From a virus: a DNA stretch of 64,000 nucleotides. This document shows, in pieces, positions 1 to 9,100 of this stretch. Location: the IMG/VR virus record IMGVR_UViG_3300035158_000293, positions 1 to 64,000 of that record. One strand, 5' to 3'. The notes under the pieces were generated by a model that saw only the letters and a list, made by a program, of their open reading frames with translations, ran no database searches and had not been told where the DNA came from. The position numbers were made by a program, and so were the translations under genes. Each line of letters begins with the position of its first letter. Position 1 is the first letter of the stretch.

Positions 1-881
1 GACGCATCGATCCATAAGGAGTCGATACTTGTACAAACCAGCGTGGCGTTGCGGTAGACATATGCGTTGAGCTTGCTGTCGTTTGCCGCAAACGTACCAC
101 CGCCCGCCATAGCTGTTGCTGTCAAGGTTACAAAAGCCTGTGTCGAGGCTGTCACGGTGGCCAGCGTCTGGCCCGGTCCGATTAGGATGGCGCTATCTTC
201 AAACTCCCAATCGCAATTATTGTCCCGCATATCAATGAGTGGGGACGTAGCAGCGAAAAAAGAAAAGGTCACGTTCCTGAATTTAACATTAGAGCCGTGC
301 CACTTGTTGGTTACGGTTCCAAAGGAAAGACTTGGTCTGCCGGAATGTGTCAGTTCCCCTTCGAACAAGATGTTCGACACATCCTTGTCTGCCGTGTCAC
401 AATTGACAGTCATATCGTCGAGAATAAGGATGCGCCCACCCTTTGACCCCAAGGCGTCGATGGCGTCGTCGAAATTGTCGTAATCCGCTCCAGCAGGAGC
501 AAGCGTAACGGTGCGGTCCGGCACAGCTTCGGCTGCCAGAGTGTCCAGCGCTTCCGTCATTTTGGTGGGATTCGGGGTCGGCCAGTCGGCAGGCGTAGTG
601 GGGGTGTAAAGCACGTCGATAGGGCGAATGTGATCGCCGACAGTTCGAGAGAAGAAACTGGAGTTCAAGAAATCCGTAGTTCCGCCTGCACCAACCTTAA
701 CTTTTTCATCAGAACCGACATAGGGTGCGAACTCCAACCCATCCTCGGTCGCGTTGACACGGACAGCTAAACCGCTTGCTCCGGTGTAAGCCGCAGGAGT
801 GTCGTCCAACCCTATAAAGTCGGACGCACCAACTACAACACTTCCTGAACCTGCGTTTATAGGGTACCGTAAGATTCCCAT
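1..881 (-). CDS. Virion appendage (tail fibre/spike-like) protein, 3' part cut by window edge
   Basis: An open frame starts at ATG 881 and runs off the left edge after about 293 codons, so its C-terminus is not visible. The N-terminal 60 residues are Gly/Ala/Val-rich, with a motif reading DGLEFAPYVGSD that resembles the collar repeats of phage appendage proteins. A segment near residue 130 (GGRILILDDMTV, then NILFEGEL and VKFRNVTF) has the alternating hydrophobic pattern of a beta-helix. It lies 3 bases after the stop of the 121-aa gene at 885-1250, so the two are probably co-expressed. I infer a structural virion protein, most likely a tail fibre or spike. There is no visible enzymatic signature. 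The start is the only in-frame ATG close to the upstream stop. Confidence 0.6.
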   Translation of the reverse strand, partial: MGILRYPINAGSGSVVVGASDFIGLDDTPAAYTGASGLAVRVNATEDGLEFAPYVGSDEKVKVGAGGTTDFLNSSFFSRTVGDHIRPIDVLYTPTTPADWPTPNPTKMTEALDTLAAEAVPDRTVTLAPAGADYDNFDDAIDALGSKGGRILILDDMTVNCDTADKDVSNILFEGELTHSGRPSLSFGTVTNKWHGSNVKFRNVTFSFFAATSPLIDMRDNNCDWEFEDSAILIGPGQTLATVTASTQAFVTLTATAMAGGGTFAANDSKLNAYVYRNATLVCTSIDSLWIDA

Positions 882-884
882 GTG

Positions 885-1250
885 TTACACCTCAATCATG
901 ATTTCCACGTCAATGGCGGCATTACCTCCGAGAGGCGTAACCGCACAAAAAAGCAAGTGGTCGTCTGTTTTGCTGGCTGCACCCTTGTCATGATAAGCCT
1001 TGTCAATATCCGTTATATCCATGCGTTCAGGGGGTGTCGCTGTTGCGCCTTCCCATAAGAGTAGTGAATCCAAGTCTATCCCGCTGGTAATGGTGCGTAG
1101 TTCTAAATTGAAAGACGTCGCCGTGCCGCTGGTAACAACAGCGGTAACTTGTTTAATTTTACCCACACGAGGAGCCGAAAAAGACTGTTCAGCCTCTACA
1201 CCATCGACCAAACCCTCAAAGGTCAATTCGGTACGATACAATCCCGACAT
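885..1250 (-). CDS. Small probable structural protein (121 aa)
   Basis: The protein is short and beta-rich, opening MSGLYRTELTFEGLVDG, with alternating polar and hydrophobic strands throughout (KIKQVTAVV, FNLELRTI, AAIDVEIMIEV). It has no cysteine cluster, signal peptide or membrane segment. It sits 4 bases after the 1101-aa kinase-containing gene and 3 bases before the appendage gene, which suggests a virion or tail accessory role. I do not recognise the family. The Ser/Thr-rich middle (SGTATSFNLELRT) would suit a jelly-roll or Ig-like fold, but that is only an impression. Confidence 0.6.
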   Translation of the reverse strand: MSGLYRTELTFEGLVDGVEAEQSFSAPRVGKIKQVTAVVTSGTATSFNLELRTITSGIDLDSLLLWEGATATPPERMDITDIDKAYHDKGAASKTDDHLLFCAVTPLGGNAAIDVEIMIEV

Positions 1251-1254
1251 CGTG

Positions 1255-4200
1255 TTAGCTCCTCTTGGAAGCGTTCAAAGCTTTTTGAATCGCCTCATGA
1301 ACCTCTGGAAACTTTTTCTTGAAAGCCTTCGGTGCCGCCGCGTACAAAGCCAACTGCCGCTTGTCTATATTTGCTTCCTGCAACCCAGTATAGCACGCCA
1401 GCGCGAGGTCGGCAACACACTCCGCGAGAGTAATTATGGCTATCGGCAATTCAACACCCGCACGCGCCTCTTTGTAGCTGTATGTATTGGCGTTGTAAAG
1501 GCGTATGTCGCCCTCAACAATTTCCCCCGGAACCACCGTGTTGGGAACGTCCAAGAACTCCACCACTACGTCTGACAAACCCAACCGCTCGGAGAAGGCA
1601 GGGATTTGCTCCTTGATCTTGCAGACAAAGGGGGTGTCCTCTGTTTTTGACGTTGTGTCAAAATCCACCCGCACCGCGTCATCGGTTTTTCCCGTCAACT
1701 CCATGTATTCTGCCGCAACCGGCAACAAAACCTCACCTAGCGCAACCTCGTGCGCCTGTAACGCTTCTACCAAGCTTTTGTGACTCCCCGGAACTCCAAC
1801 CACAATCCTGTAATTCACACCGTCGCGGCGCAATACTGCGGATGTGTGTGCTTTACCGCCCTCGAACACCAACGTGTTCACTCGTGTAAACACCGGTGAA
1901 CCCTTCAAATCCATGTCAGTAGTCTGCCCCGCAACCAACGGTACAGAAGCTTCGGGTTTGTCTGTGATGTGCTCCAAAAGTGCTTGGACACGCTGGCACG
2001 CCAACGGCTCCAACGTGGTTAAGGCAGTCATGTGTTCTTCGATACTCTCCGTCAAGTACTCCTGTGCGTGCTCGGGCAAGACTACGGACGCAAGCGCCTC
2101 CAAATCCTCCTCGGACACATCCACAAGCCCAAAGAGATCAGAGTACACACGCTGTCGAATTTGTTCTTCGGTTTCCCCTTCTGTCAGGTTTTTGGCAATG
2201 TCTGCATCCAGACGCGGTGTTGCCTGTCCTGTGTTGGAAAACTTCCGACGCATTTTGAGCACTTGGTCTGCCGCGTAGTCGCTAAACCGAGCAGGGCCAT
2301 TGAAGCTGTTCCACTCCTCCTGCAAAAGCTCACGTTCATGTGCAAGTAACGCCTTTACACCAAGCGCTTTGGCCGCATCCTCACAAAAAGCATCGAAACC
2401 CTCGGAAAGCCAACGCATGAACACCGGGGATTTCATCTTGGTAGCCTCGGTCAGCGCGGCACGGTGCCTAACATTGTTCTGCAAAAACGCCGTTAGGCAC
2501 CTCTCCCGTACCTGCCGCGTCGCTTCTCGTTCCTGTTTCCTCACGGTAAATCGCGACCTTGCCTGTACACCACGTACAAAACGTGTCCACGCTGTGTGTA
2601 GTGGGGCTTCGTCTTCTGTAAGCACCTCGCACCGATTGGGGTGTACAGTCTTCACGTCAGCTACAAATTGCTGGAACCCTTGTTTGCTATCTTCGGGCGC
2701 GTTCGTATCGAGATGCTGCGCCCACCTGTTGCGGAAGGTGAAAGGGTGCTTTTCTGCGTAATCCAGCAAGCCTTCCACTACGGCATTCAATGGTATTGAG
2801 CACCCCTTCGTCGTGTGCAACCAATCAAGGTAACGCCCATATGCCCGCTCAAACTCGACGACGCTCTCTGCAAACGCGGTGCGCAAAGCACTTCGCAGGT
2901 TGCTTGGCAGGTCTTCATGTCGCTTGAATCCTTTCAAATAAGGCTTCAACTCGGGGACGTAGACCTCTATATGGGCATCGCGGCTCAAAGCGCGAGGGTG
3001 GAACAATACACTTTCACCAAAACAAGCATCATCGGAATAGAACACCAGTTTCAAACTACCAACCGACCCTCGAGCACTTTCCAATCTGCACATATTGAGT
3101 GGGTTTTTGAGCATGATGCCCCGGCGACGATACTTGCGATCTTTGTATAACTCAAAATCATCCACCGTGAGTTCTGACAAACGCCTCGACATGCTCTCAT
3201 GGACGGCTTCCGCTTCCCCACAATTGTCCCGCGCGATTATGTGACGTGTTATCTCGGTTGAAGGTAAGGCGTTTGATGTTGAAAGTGCTTCGTCGAGTAT
3301 TCGCTCTTCTTCGACTACGGACTTGTCCAGAGGGGATGTAACAAACAAGTCAACCAAAGAGCCCTCAGTCTCTTGAAGTCTCTTATGCGCCTGCGCCTTT
3401 GCTTTGGCCAACCATGCTTGTCCTTTTTTGTTCTTAATCGGCGCGTCCATAATTCGACGAGCGATGCGACTAACGGCGGGTGACAGAACGCTCTTCCATT
3501 GATGGGGCGTCAAGTCCTTTTCGTTGTCGATCACAAAGAAGTTTTTCTTCCCGAAAAGCTGTTTGTATTTATCTAAATTGCGATGGGCTCCGCGCCATGC
3601 GTCGTCAATATACGACGGAGGAACATCGCGGCCCCCGGCTTCCGCACGTTTTTTGTTGCGTTCGAGGGCCTTTTCCAGACTCGTAGTAACAAACACCATA
3701 TAGACGTCGTAACCGTTGGCCCGCAACCGCTGAACAGGCTTGAAAATTCGGTCGAAAGCCCACCCTGTGCTGTCAACAATAACCCCTCGACGCTGCTGGG
3801 CGTAGTACCGCAATTCCTTTTTCTTTAGATCACGGGCACGAGTAAACAAGTTGTAATGCCAACCAGCTTCCCCAAAAGGAATACCAGATTCTCGAAGGAA
3901 CTTTTCGAGGTGGCGATCTTGACTGATGACTTTGAACCCCGTACCAGCGAACATTTCCTCGCCTACAGCACTTTTACCAGAACCGCCAGCACCGGCCAAG
4001 AAAATAGCTTTGAGTTGTTGGGGGTCTCTGTAACCCTCTGTCAACCCTAAAGCCTCGGTGAGTGGACGCCCTAAAACCTTATCGAGGCTTTCATCCACAT
4101 CACTCGGGTCCACCAAAACCAAGCCGTCCATAAGGTCATCAGGCGTGTAAGGGTAGTCGCAGGTGTACAATGCTTCCACAATTGTACGTTTGCGGTGCCC

Positions 4201-4560
4201 AACGTCTTCACAGTAAGCAACCGCGGCTTTCACGACATCCAAACCATACACAGCCGCGAACTTCGTGAGGGCAGCATCATACTCGTCTTCATCAAGCGGG
4301 GGCGGTGGATCGTTGTCTTCTATCCAATTAGCCCGCAGATACAAAGCCTCACACAAACGCTTTGTCTCAACGGAAACTTCCACACGTTCCCGGTCTGCTG
4401 TAGTCAGGTTGCGTAAACGAAAAGACTCCCCGGTGGGAGTATGTACCGCGAACCACTTGCCGGATTCCGAATAAACGGGTAAAAACGCTCCGACAGGATC
4501 GGCGGTCGTGCTATCTTCAAGCACGACGTGACGATAACTGTAAGGATCGTAGACTTTCAC
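1255..4560 (-). CDS. Large protein with zeta-toxin-like P-loop kinase domain (1101 aa)
   Basis: A P-loop kinase of the zeta-toxin/polynucleotide-kinase type occupies roughly residues 185-355. It has the Walker A motif AGAGGSGKS, a downstream SQDRHLEKFLRESG segment, VIVDSTGWAF as a strand with acidic and hydroxyl residues, and VFVTTSLEKALERNKKR as a lid-like helix. Zeta toxins phosphorylate UDP-N-acetylglucosamine, but the substrate here is unknown. Just before the kinase come PLTE/ALGLTE/GYRD (slashes mark potential cut points), and further L-x-E-[AGS] motifs recur (LTEATK, LTEGET, LTESIEE). The remaining 750 residues are helical and not recognised. The start is GTG at 4560, overlapping the stop of the preceding gene by two bases, with a weak ribosome site. 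One copy of the 15-bp palindrome (1647-1661) lies in the C-terminal coding part, reading FDTTS. I infer a virion-associated protein. Confidence 0.7.
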   Translation of the reverse strand: MKVYDPYSYRHVVLEDSTTADPVGAFLPVYSESGKWFAVHTPTGESFRLRNLTTADRERVEVSVETKRLCEALYLRANWIEDNDPPPPLDEDEYDAALTKFAAVYGLDVVKAAVAYCEDVGHRKRTIVEALYTCDYPYTPDDLMDGLVLVDPSDVDESLDKVLGRPLTEALGLTEGYRDPQQLKAIFLAGAGGSGKSAVGEEMFAGTGFKVISQDRHLEKFLRESGIPFGEAGWHYNLFTRARDLKKKELRYYAQQRRGVIVDSTGWAFDRIFKPVQRLRANGYDVYMVFVTTSLEKALERNKKRAEAGGRDVPPSYIDDAWRGAHRNLDKYKQLFGKKNFFVIDNEKDLTPHQWKSVLSPAVSRIARRIMDAPIKNKKGQAWLAKAKAQAHKRLQETEGSLVDLFVTSPLDKSVVEEERILDEALSTSNALPSTEITRHIIARDNCGEAEAVHESMSRRLSELTVDDFELYKDRKYRRRGIMLKNPLNMCRLESARGSVGSLKLVFYSDDACFGESVLFHPRALSRDAHIEVYVPELKPYLKGFKRHEDLPSNLRSALRTAFAESVVEFERAYGRYLDWLHTTKGCSIPLNAVVEGLLDYAEKHPFTFRNRWAQHLDTNAPEDSKQGFQQFVADVKTVHPNRCEVLTEDEAPLHTAWTRFVRGVQARSRFTVRKQEREATRQVRERCLTAFLQNNVRHRAALTEATKMKSPVFMRWLSEGFDAFCEDAAKALGVKALLAHERELLQEEWNSFNGPARFSDYAADQVLKMRRKFSNTGQATPRLDADIAKNLTEGETEEQIRQRVYSDLFGLVDVSEEDLEALASVVLPEHAQEYLTESIEEHMTALTTLEPLACQRVQALLEHITDKPEASVPLVAGQTTDMDLKGSPVFTRVNTLVFEGGKAHTSAVLRRDGVNYRIVVGVPGSHKSLVEALQAHEVALGEVLLPVAAEYMELTGKTDDAVRVDFDTTSKTEDTPFVCKIKEQIPAFSERLGLSDVVVEFLDVPNTVVPGEIVEGDIRLYNANTYSYKEARAGVELPIAIITLAECVADLALACYTGLQEANIDKRQLALYAAAPKAFKKKFPEVHEAIQKALNASKRS
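1647..1661. repeat. 15-bp palindrome copy 1
   Basis: TTGACGTTGTGTCAA inside the 1101-aa gene, encoding FDTTS on the minus strand. It is one base from the TTGACATTGTGTCAA consensus. Confidence 0.85.
3272..3288. repeat. 17-base dispersed repeat copy A
   Basis: TTTGATGTTGAAAGTGC in the 1101-aa gene (minus-strand ALSTSN). Two other copies are in unrelated genes. Confidence 0.7.
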
Positions 4561-4967
4561 CGTTTTTCCATTCGTTTCAGAGCCCTGAAAGCTAACGAGG
4601 CTCCGCGGCGCGACTCGGACACCGTGGAAGCCTCTTCTTCGTATTCGTCGTCTTCAACCAAAATCACCCGGCTGTTCCGCGAGTTAATAAGGGGTGTAGC
4701 TGGAATACCTTCGTCGTCAACATCCGCAAAGTCCATGTCTTCGTCCACGTCGTCAATATCGTCTTCCTCTTGAAGGCGTTGACGTAGCTGCCCAAGAGTC
4801 AAATGCGTGGGCTGGTGTGTGTTGTTGTTTTTTCGTCTTGGGGATGTTGTATGTCGTGGCTTTTTACCTTTGCCCAAAGCTGCCAAGGTATTAACGGCGT
4901 TGTCGTCCGTTTGACTTTCTTGGAATGTCAAAGGCGCTGGTTGTCGTGGAACCGGTCGATTCCCCAC
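4557..4967 (-). CDS. Hypothetical acidic/low-complexity protein (136 aa)
   Basis: The N-terminal 55 residues are Pro/Thr/Asn-rich and basic. They are followed by an acidic run around residues 67-85 (EEDDIDDVDEDMDF) and a basic C-terminus ending KRMEKR. It is probably mostly disordered, apart from a short helix near LTLGQLRQRLQ. The start is GTG at 4967, preceded by AGGGGGCAACT, a good ribosome site. The stop TGA overlaps the GTG start of the kinase-containing gene, so the pair is translationally coupled. I do not recognise the family; a small scaffold or core protein would fit. Confidence 0.55.
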   Translation of the reverse strand: MGNRPVPRQPAPLTFQESQTDDNAVNTLAALGKGKKPRHTTSPRRKNNNTHQPTHLTLGQLRQRLQEEDDIDDVDEDMDFADVDDEGIPATPLINSRNSRVILVEDDEYEEEASTVSESRRGASLAFRALKRMEKR

Positions 4968-5008
4968 AGTTGCCCCCTATTCCTACTACAAAGTGAACGG
5001 TAGAAAGA

Positions 5009-5038
5009 ACGGGGGCACACTCTATGAGCGGCCCCCGT
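5009..5038 (-). terminator. Probable intrinsic terminator
   Basis: A perfect 8-bp inverted repeat (ACGGGGGC at 5009-5016, GCCCCCGT at 5031-5038) with a 14-base loop sits in the gap between the lysine-rich gene and the 136-aa gene. On the minus strand the stem is followed by TTCTTTCT, a moderate U-rich tract. It probably ends, or partly ends, the transcript of the lysine-rich gene. No clear promoter follows it, so read-through into the next genes is possible. Confidence 0.55.
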
Positions 5039-5072
5039 GTAATTGCGAGCGCGTTGATACTACCGTGCCGCT

Positions 5073-6023
5073 TTAACCGTCTTCTTCGTCCTTGGGACGG
5101 CTCTCTCCAAGGCTTTCGAGAATCTGACCGGCGAGTTTCGGGCCGGACGACGGGCTGTAATCGACGGAAGCCGCGAGGTTCTTCTTCTTGCCTTTCTTGG
5201 GCGATTTTTTCTTGCCTTTCTTCTTGCCCTTCTTCTTGCCTTTTGTGGCCTTGGCTTTCTTCTTGGTGGCTTTCTTAGCCTTGGCCTTGCCTTTGCCTTT
5301 CTTGCCTTTCTTGCCTTTCTTCCACGACTGGTGCTGCTTCTTGAGTTGCGCGGCGTGCTTCTGGACGTACTTTTTGTACATCTTAATCATGGTGGGGTTG
5401 CCACCCTGCTTGTAGAAGCTTGTCCGCGTGTAGTCACCACCCTTATAGCCGGTTCCGGGCTCTGTCTTTTCGATGAAGCCCTTGAACATCATAGCACCGA
5501 GCATGGCGTTGACCAGTTCAGCCCCTTTAGCGCGGGACTTGTGAATCTTCTTGAAGTCACCCTTCTTCCACTCGAAAACGCCATCGTCCTCTTCGTCGTC
5601 TTCGTCTTCACTCAGGAGGCTTGTAATAGCTGCAATGCGAGCCTTGTCCTGAAGCGAGTCATCGGGCATGATGTTCTCGACGTAGTAGCCGAACATGTCC
5701 ACGAGGTCGTCCTGATCGACATGCTCCCACACGTCTGTTCCTGCAAGGAGTCTGCGGACGTGTGTTTCTTCGTCCTCGTAGTCGTCCTCGTCGAGTTCTG
5801 CCTCGTCGATGAATTCAACTTCGTCCTCTTCGTCGATCCTGAAAGCGACGGTCTGGATGGCTTCCTCGAGGTCTTCATCCTCGAACAGATCGGAAAAGTC
5901 TACAAAGTCCAAGAACCCTTCGATGACTTCACCCTCAAAAGTAAGGGTGCCGTCTTCGTTGAACAGGATGCGTTCGACGTCCCCATCGAAGCTGCCCCGG
6001 TCATTTGTCAGTATGATAGGCAT
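5073..6023 (-). CDS. Bipartite acidic/lysine-rich histone-H1-like protein (316 aa)
   Basis: The first 100 residues are strongly acidic (many Glu/Asp, e.g. DEAELDEDDYEDEE). A middle part (about 155-225) looks folded and contains FKKIHKSRAKGAELVNAMLG and TRTSFYKQGG. A tail of about 60 residues (roughly 235-297) is almost pure Lys/Gly/Ala with repeated KKGKK and a KKSPKKGKK element, like the DNA-binding tail of histone H1 or bacterial H1-like proteins. A DNA-condensing or head-core role is likely, with the acidic half acting as a mimic or counter-charge. The start at 6023 has the strong site GAGGAGGCTAAA. The gene is bounded by its own promoter upstream and a terminator downstream, so it is probably expressed as a single unit. 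The C-terminus ends in a short acidic segment. Confidence 0.65.
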   Translation of the reverse strand: MPIILTNDRGSFDGDVERILFNEDGTLTFEGEVIEGFLDFVDFSDLFEDEDLEEAIQTVAFRIDEEDEVEFIDEAELDEDDYEDEETHVRRLLAGTDVWEHVDQDDLVDMFGYYVENIMPDDSLQDKARIAAITSLLSEDEDDEEDDGVFEWKKGDFKKIHKSRAKGAELVNAMLGAMMFKGFIEKTEPGTGYKGGDYTRTSFYKQGGNPTMIKMYKKYVQKHAAQLKKQHQSWKKGKKGKKGKGKAKAKKATKKKAKATKGKKKGKKKGKKKSPKKGKKKNLAASVDYSPSSGPKLAGQILESLGESRPKDEEDG

Positions 6024-6068
6024 TTTAGCCTCCTCGTAGTTACAAAGTCCTTTGGTTTTCCTTTTGGT

Positions 6069-6125
6069 ATTCTACCTGATGTTTGAAGCTTGTCCAACAC
6101 AAAAACAAGGTTTGCCGTTGGACAA
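6069..6125 (-). promoter_or_regulatory. Promoter with overlapping 9-bp inverted repeat upstream of the lysine-rich gene
   Basis: On the minus strand, TGGACA (6091-6096) and TAGAAT (6069-6074) are separated by 16 bases, a plausible sigma-70-type promoter about 45 bases before the start at 6023. The -35 box lies inside a perfect inverted repeat, TTGTCCAAC at 6090-6098 and GTTGGACAA at 6117-6125. This could be an operator, or the terminator hairpin of the upstream gene. A copy of the 15-bp palindrome begins 8 bases further on, at 6133. Confidence 0.5.
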
Positions 6126-6132
6126 ACGCGCT

Positions 6133-6147
6133 TTGACGTTGTGTCAA
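6133..6147. repeat. 15-bp palindrome copy 2
   Basis: TTGACGTTGTGTCAA spans the stop codon of the 1127-aa gene, next to the promoter region of the lysine-rich gene. Confidence 0.85.
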
Positions 6148-9100
6148 AACTGCTCGGCGATGTCTTGCGGAACCGAGAGAATGAGCTTACCGCCGGAGTA
6201 CCGCACAGGTGTATCATCCGGCAACCTCAAAAACTCGGCCCTCTGCATCACCTCTTGCGCCTTTGATCGGTCAAATTCAATCTCGACCAAACCGTCGGCG
6301 TCATCGTCGTCCTCGGACTCTGAAAGACCCACACCAATGAGCGCGGCGTCTTCCTCGGTCAGAGTTACTACCATATCACCAGATTCCGTGAACGTGACGT
6401 CTGCCTCTGAAGATACGCCGCGTTCATCGGCGTAGTTCGTAAACTTGGCAATGTCGGCTTTCGGAATCGTTATCCTGATTTCGTCTACTTCTTCTTCCAC
6501 GGACTCAGCAAACATGTCTTCAGCGTCGTCAGCCATTTCTTCTGCCGCAGCCTCGATTTCACGTTTGGGAGCCCCTTTGAATTCTTGTGTTAAAAGGTCA
6601 ACGTAAGCGCGTTCAAGCCTTCTACCACCACCGAACCGCTTATAGAGACGAACAGCTTCCAGATAGATAGGTTCGATATTCACTACCTGAAGCTGAATCT
6701 CGTCCGCGTCCATATCTTTTGGGTTGCCGAAGACTTCGTTGATGATCTCATCACCGTTTGTATGCTGGCTCCGCGCTTCGTCGGTTTGACGTTGTCTGAT
6801 CGCTTTCTGCACCTCTTTCGGGAGCCGCTTCACGCTGACCTTTTTCCCAAGGTGCTTACCAAGGTGAACGTGCTTGCCCACATCGCCTACAAACTGGTTG
6901 AAGCCTTGAGGACTGAATGGCCGATTACTCATACCATACGCCTCGGTCCCGATGATAACAGTATAACGGTCAAACGCATCCTCACCAGCGTCGTACACAA
7001 CGACCTTCTGCGCTTCATCCACGGACTCGCCGGTCATGTATTGACGCAAGCGCTTCCGAATACGTTGCTGTATCTTTTGCGGCAACCTATTCATGGGGAC
7101 TTTCTTCCACTTTGGATTTATTTGCAAATCCCAACTAGCGGGTCCGATTTCGCCTGCGTACATATCGACGCCGTACCCGATGTCGAAGACCGTTTTGCCA
7201 ATAACAACAATGTACTGGTCCTCATACCGACCGGAATCGTACACGGTTATCTTTGGCTTCTTAGCTTCATCCACCGTTTCCGCCATCCCCTCGTACTTCT
7301 TCATGATCCGCTTGGACGCCTGTGTAGCCCATTTCTTGTTCTTGTCGATCCTGCCCTTGATCAACTCTGAGGAAACCCACGCGAAATCTTTTGGGCGCAT
7401 CTTCACCTTGTAGGCAAACGTGAGCAACTTGTTCAAGCCTTTGAACACTTCCTGATCTTGACCCTTGAGGTCATAATTGTCACGCAACTCATAGAACATC
7501 GCCCGTGTGTTCGGTGTGGTTCCGAAGTCACCGTCGGGTTTGTAGTGCTTCATTATGGGATTGCTGGTCACACTATCCATGTGTGCCGTGAACTGTTTCT
7601 TTTCGGCCTCGTACACCGCTTCCTCCTTTGACCGCATCATGTTGATGACGATCTGAATGGCGTCCTCGGTATCTTTCGCGCCCTTGTTGATCGCGTTGGT
7701 AATCATGGAGTCGATGATGTCCTCGTCAGGCTCGTCGAAGATGTCCTCGGCGGCATCCATAGCGGCCTGTTTGACCGCTTCTCGGTCGATGTCCGCTTCG
7801 TAGAGCGATTCATTCATCTCTTGCACGAACTCTTTCACCGCTTCCTTGTAGAGGTCAACTATAAGCTGTGGAGCTTTCTTGACGTTCTTGACGTGAATTT
7901 CCTCGTCCGCCCATTCCTCCTCTTCCTCGTCCATGACGGTAACTCGGAGCTTCTTGTCGTCGTAGATAGCCCGAAGCTCGATGGTGAATTCCTCGTTGTT
8001 CGCTTTGGGTTCCTTACGGGTGAAGACCCAAGTGTAAGAGTCGTAGTCGGAGTCGGTTTTGTACTGAAAACCTGCACGCCGAGTTTCATCGACGAAGGTG
8101 TTTTCAATCATGTACTTGAACTGCTTGTGAGGCCGACGCGCTTCCTGATCCGCGTAATACTCGTACCAAGAGCCCCATGTCGTGAGGTAAATCTTGCCTG
8201 TTTCCCCATCGTACAGAAGCGTGGGCTTGTACGTGTCGCCCATGTTGATGTAGTAGGCCGGGTACTCCGCGGTGAAGTCATCTCCGCGGTCTTCGTCTGG
8301 TTGAAGGTACTCCACACCAAAGCCGTCTACGAGATCGTTGATTTGTTTCAGAGCATCCTCTCCACGACCACTTTTAAGGATGTTCTTGACCTCCTTCGCA
8401 GTATCCGTGTCCACTTTGAAAGCTTTGGCAAGGTCGCGGATAGCCGGGCGAGCATCACCGATGGAAAGCTTGCGAGCTTCGTCGAGAGCTTCACCGATCA
8501 TCATAGCACCACACTCGGGACATTCGGTTTCATTGCAGGGTGTGCCTCTTTCGTGACGCATCTCATGCCCACAAGCAGGGCAGACGCACATTTCAGCGCC
8601 ACCATCACCCTGATAAGGACCACCTTGACCCATTCCATCCCCTCGACCCTCGTCAACCTCTACCAGTTGACGCAGGCCCCATATTTTGCCTTCGTCGTCG
8701 AAGCGATTTTCGTTGATCTCTTCAAGCATTTCTCGGGTCTTGCCATACACCGGCTCCACACCCTCGGCTATCAGGATGTAGTTATAACCCTTGACAACCA
8801 TACGGTTGGCGACGCGAACTTCGGACTCCGTGAGCCTCATTGGTTGTGCCTCCGTTTCCTTTGTTTCCGACCGGCCCATAGTACCCAAACTGAGGTATAG
8901 CCCGGTTTCTTTTTCAATCCAAGGTTTTAGCTGGTCAGCATAAAGACCTTCTGCCTCGGCCTTGGTGGTACGACTACCTTTTCGGGTCGCACGAACCAAC
9001 TCGACATCATACAGGTCTTTGCCTCTGTCGTAATGTATGACAAGGTAATTCGCGCTGGTCTTATTGCGCCCAATGCGAATGTTGACTGTCTTGTTCTTTT

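Noticed and set aside
5331-6086. Long plus-strand frame opposite the lysine-rich gene
   Set aside because: It mirrors a clear minus-strand gene with a ribosome site. The plus frame has no ribosome site and arises because acidic and Lys codons lack stops on the other strand.
6786-6800. Further palindrome copies (also 10779-10795 and 16884-16898)
   Set aside because: TTGACGTTGTCTGAT, a copy with six-base spacing, and TTGACGTTGTGCGTT keep only one arm or the wrong spacing, so they were not counted.
7821-8900. 359-codon plus-strand frame
   Set aside because: It lies entirely inside the 1127-aa gene, which has a zinc ribbon and a ribosome site. The plus frame has no recognisable motif.
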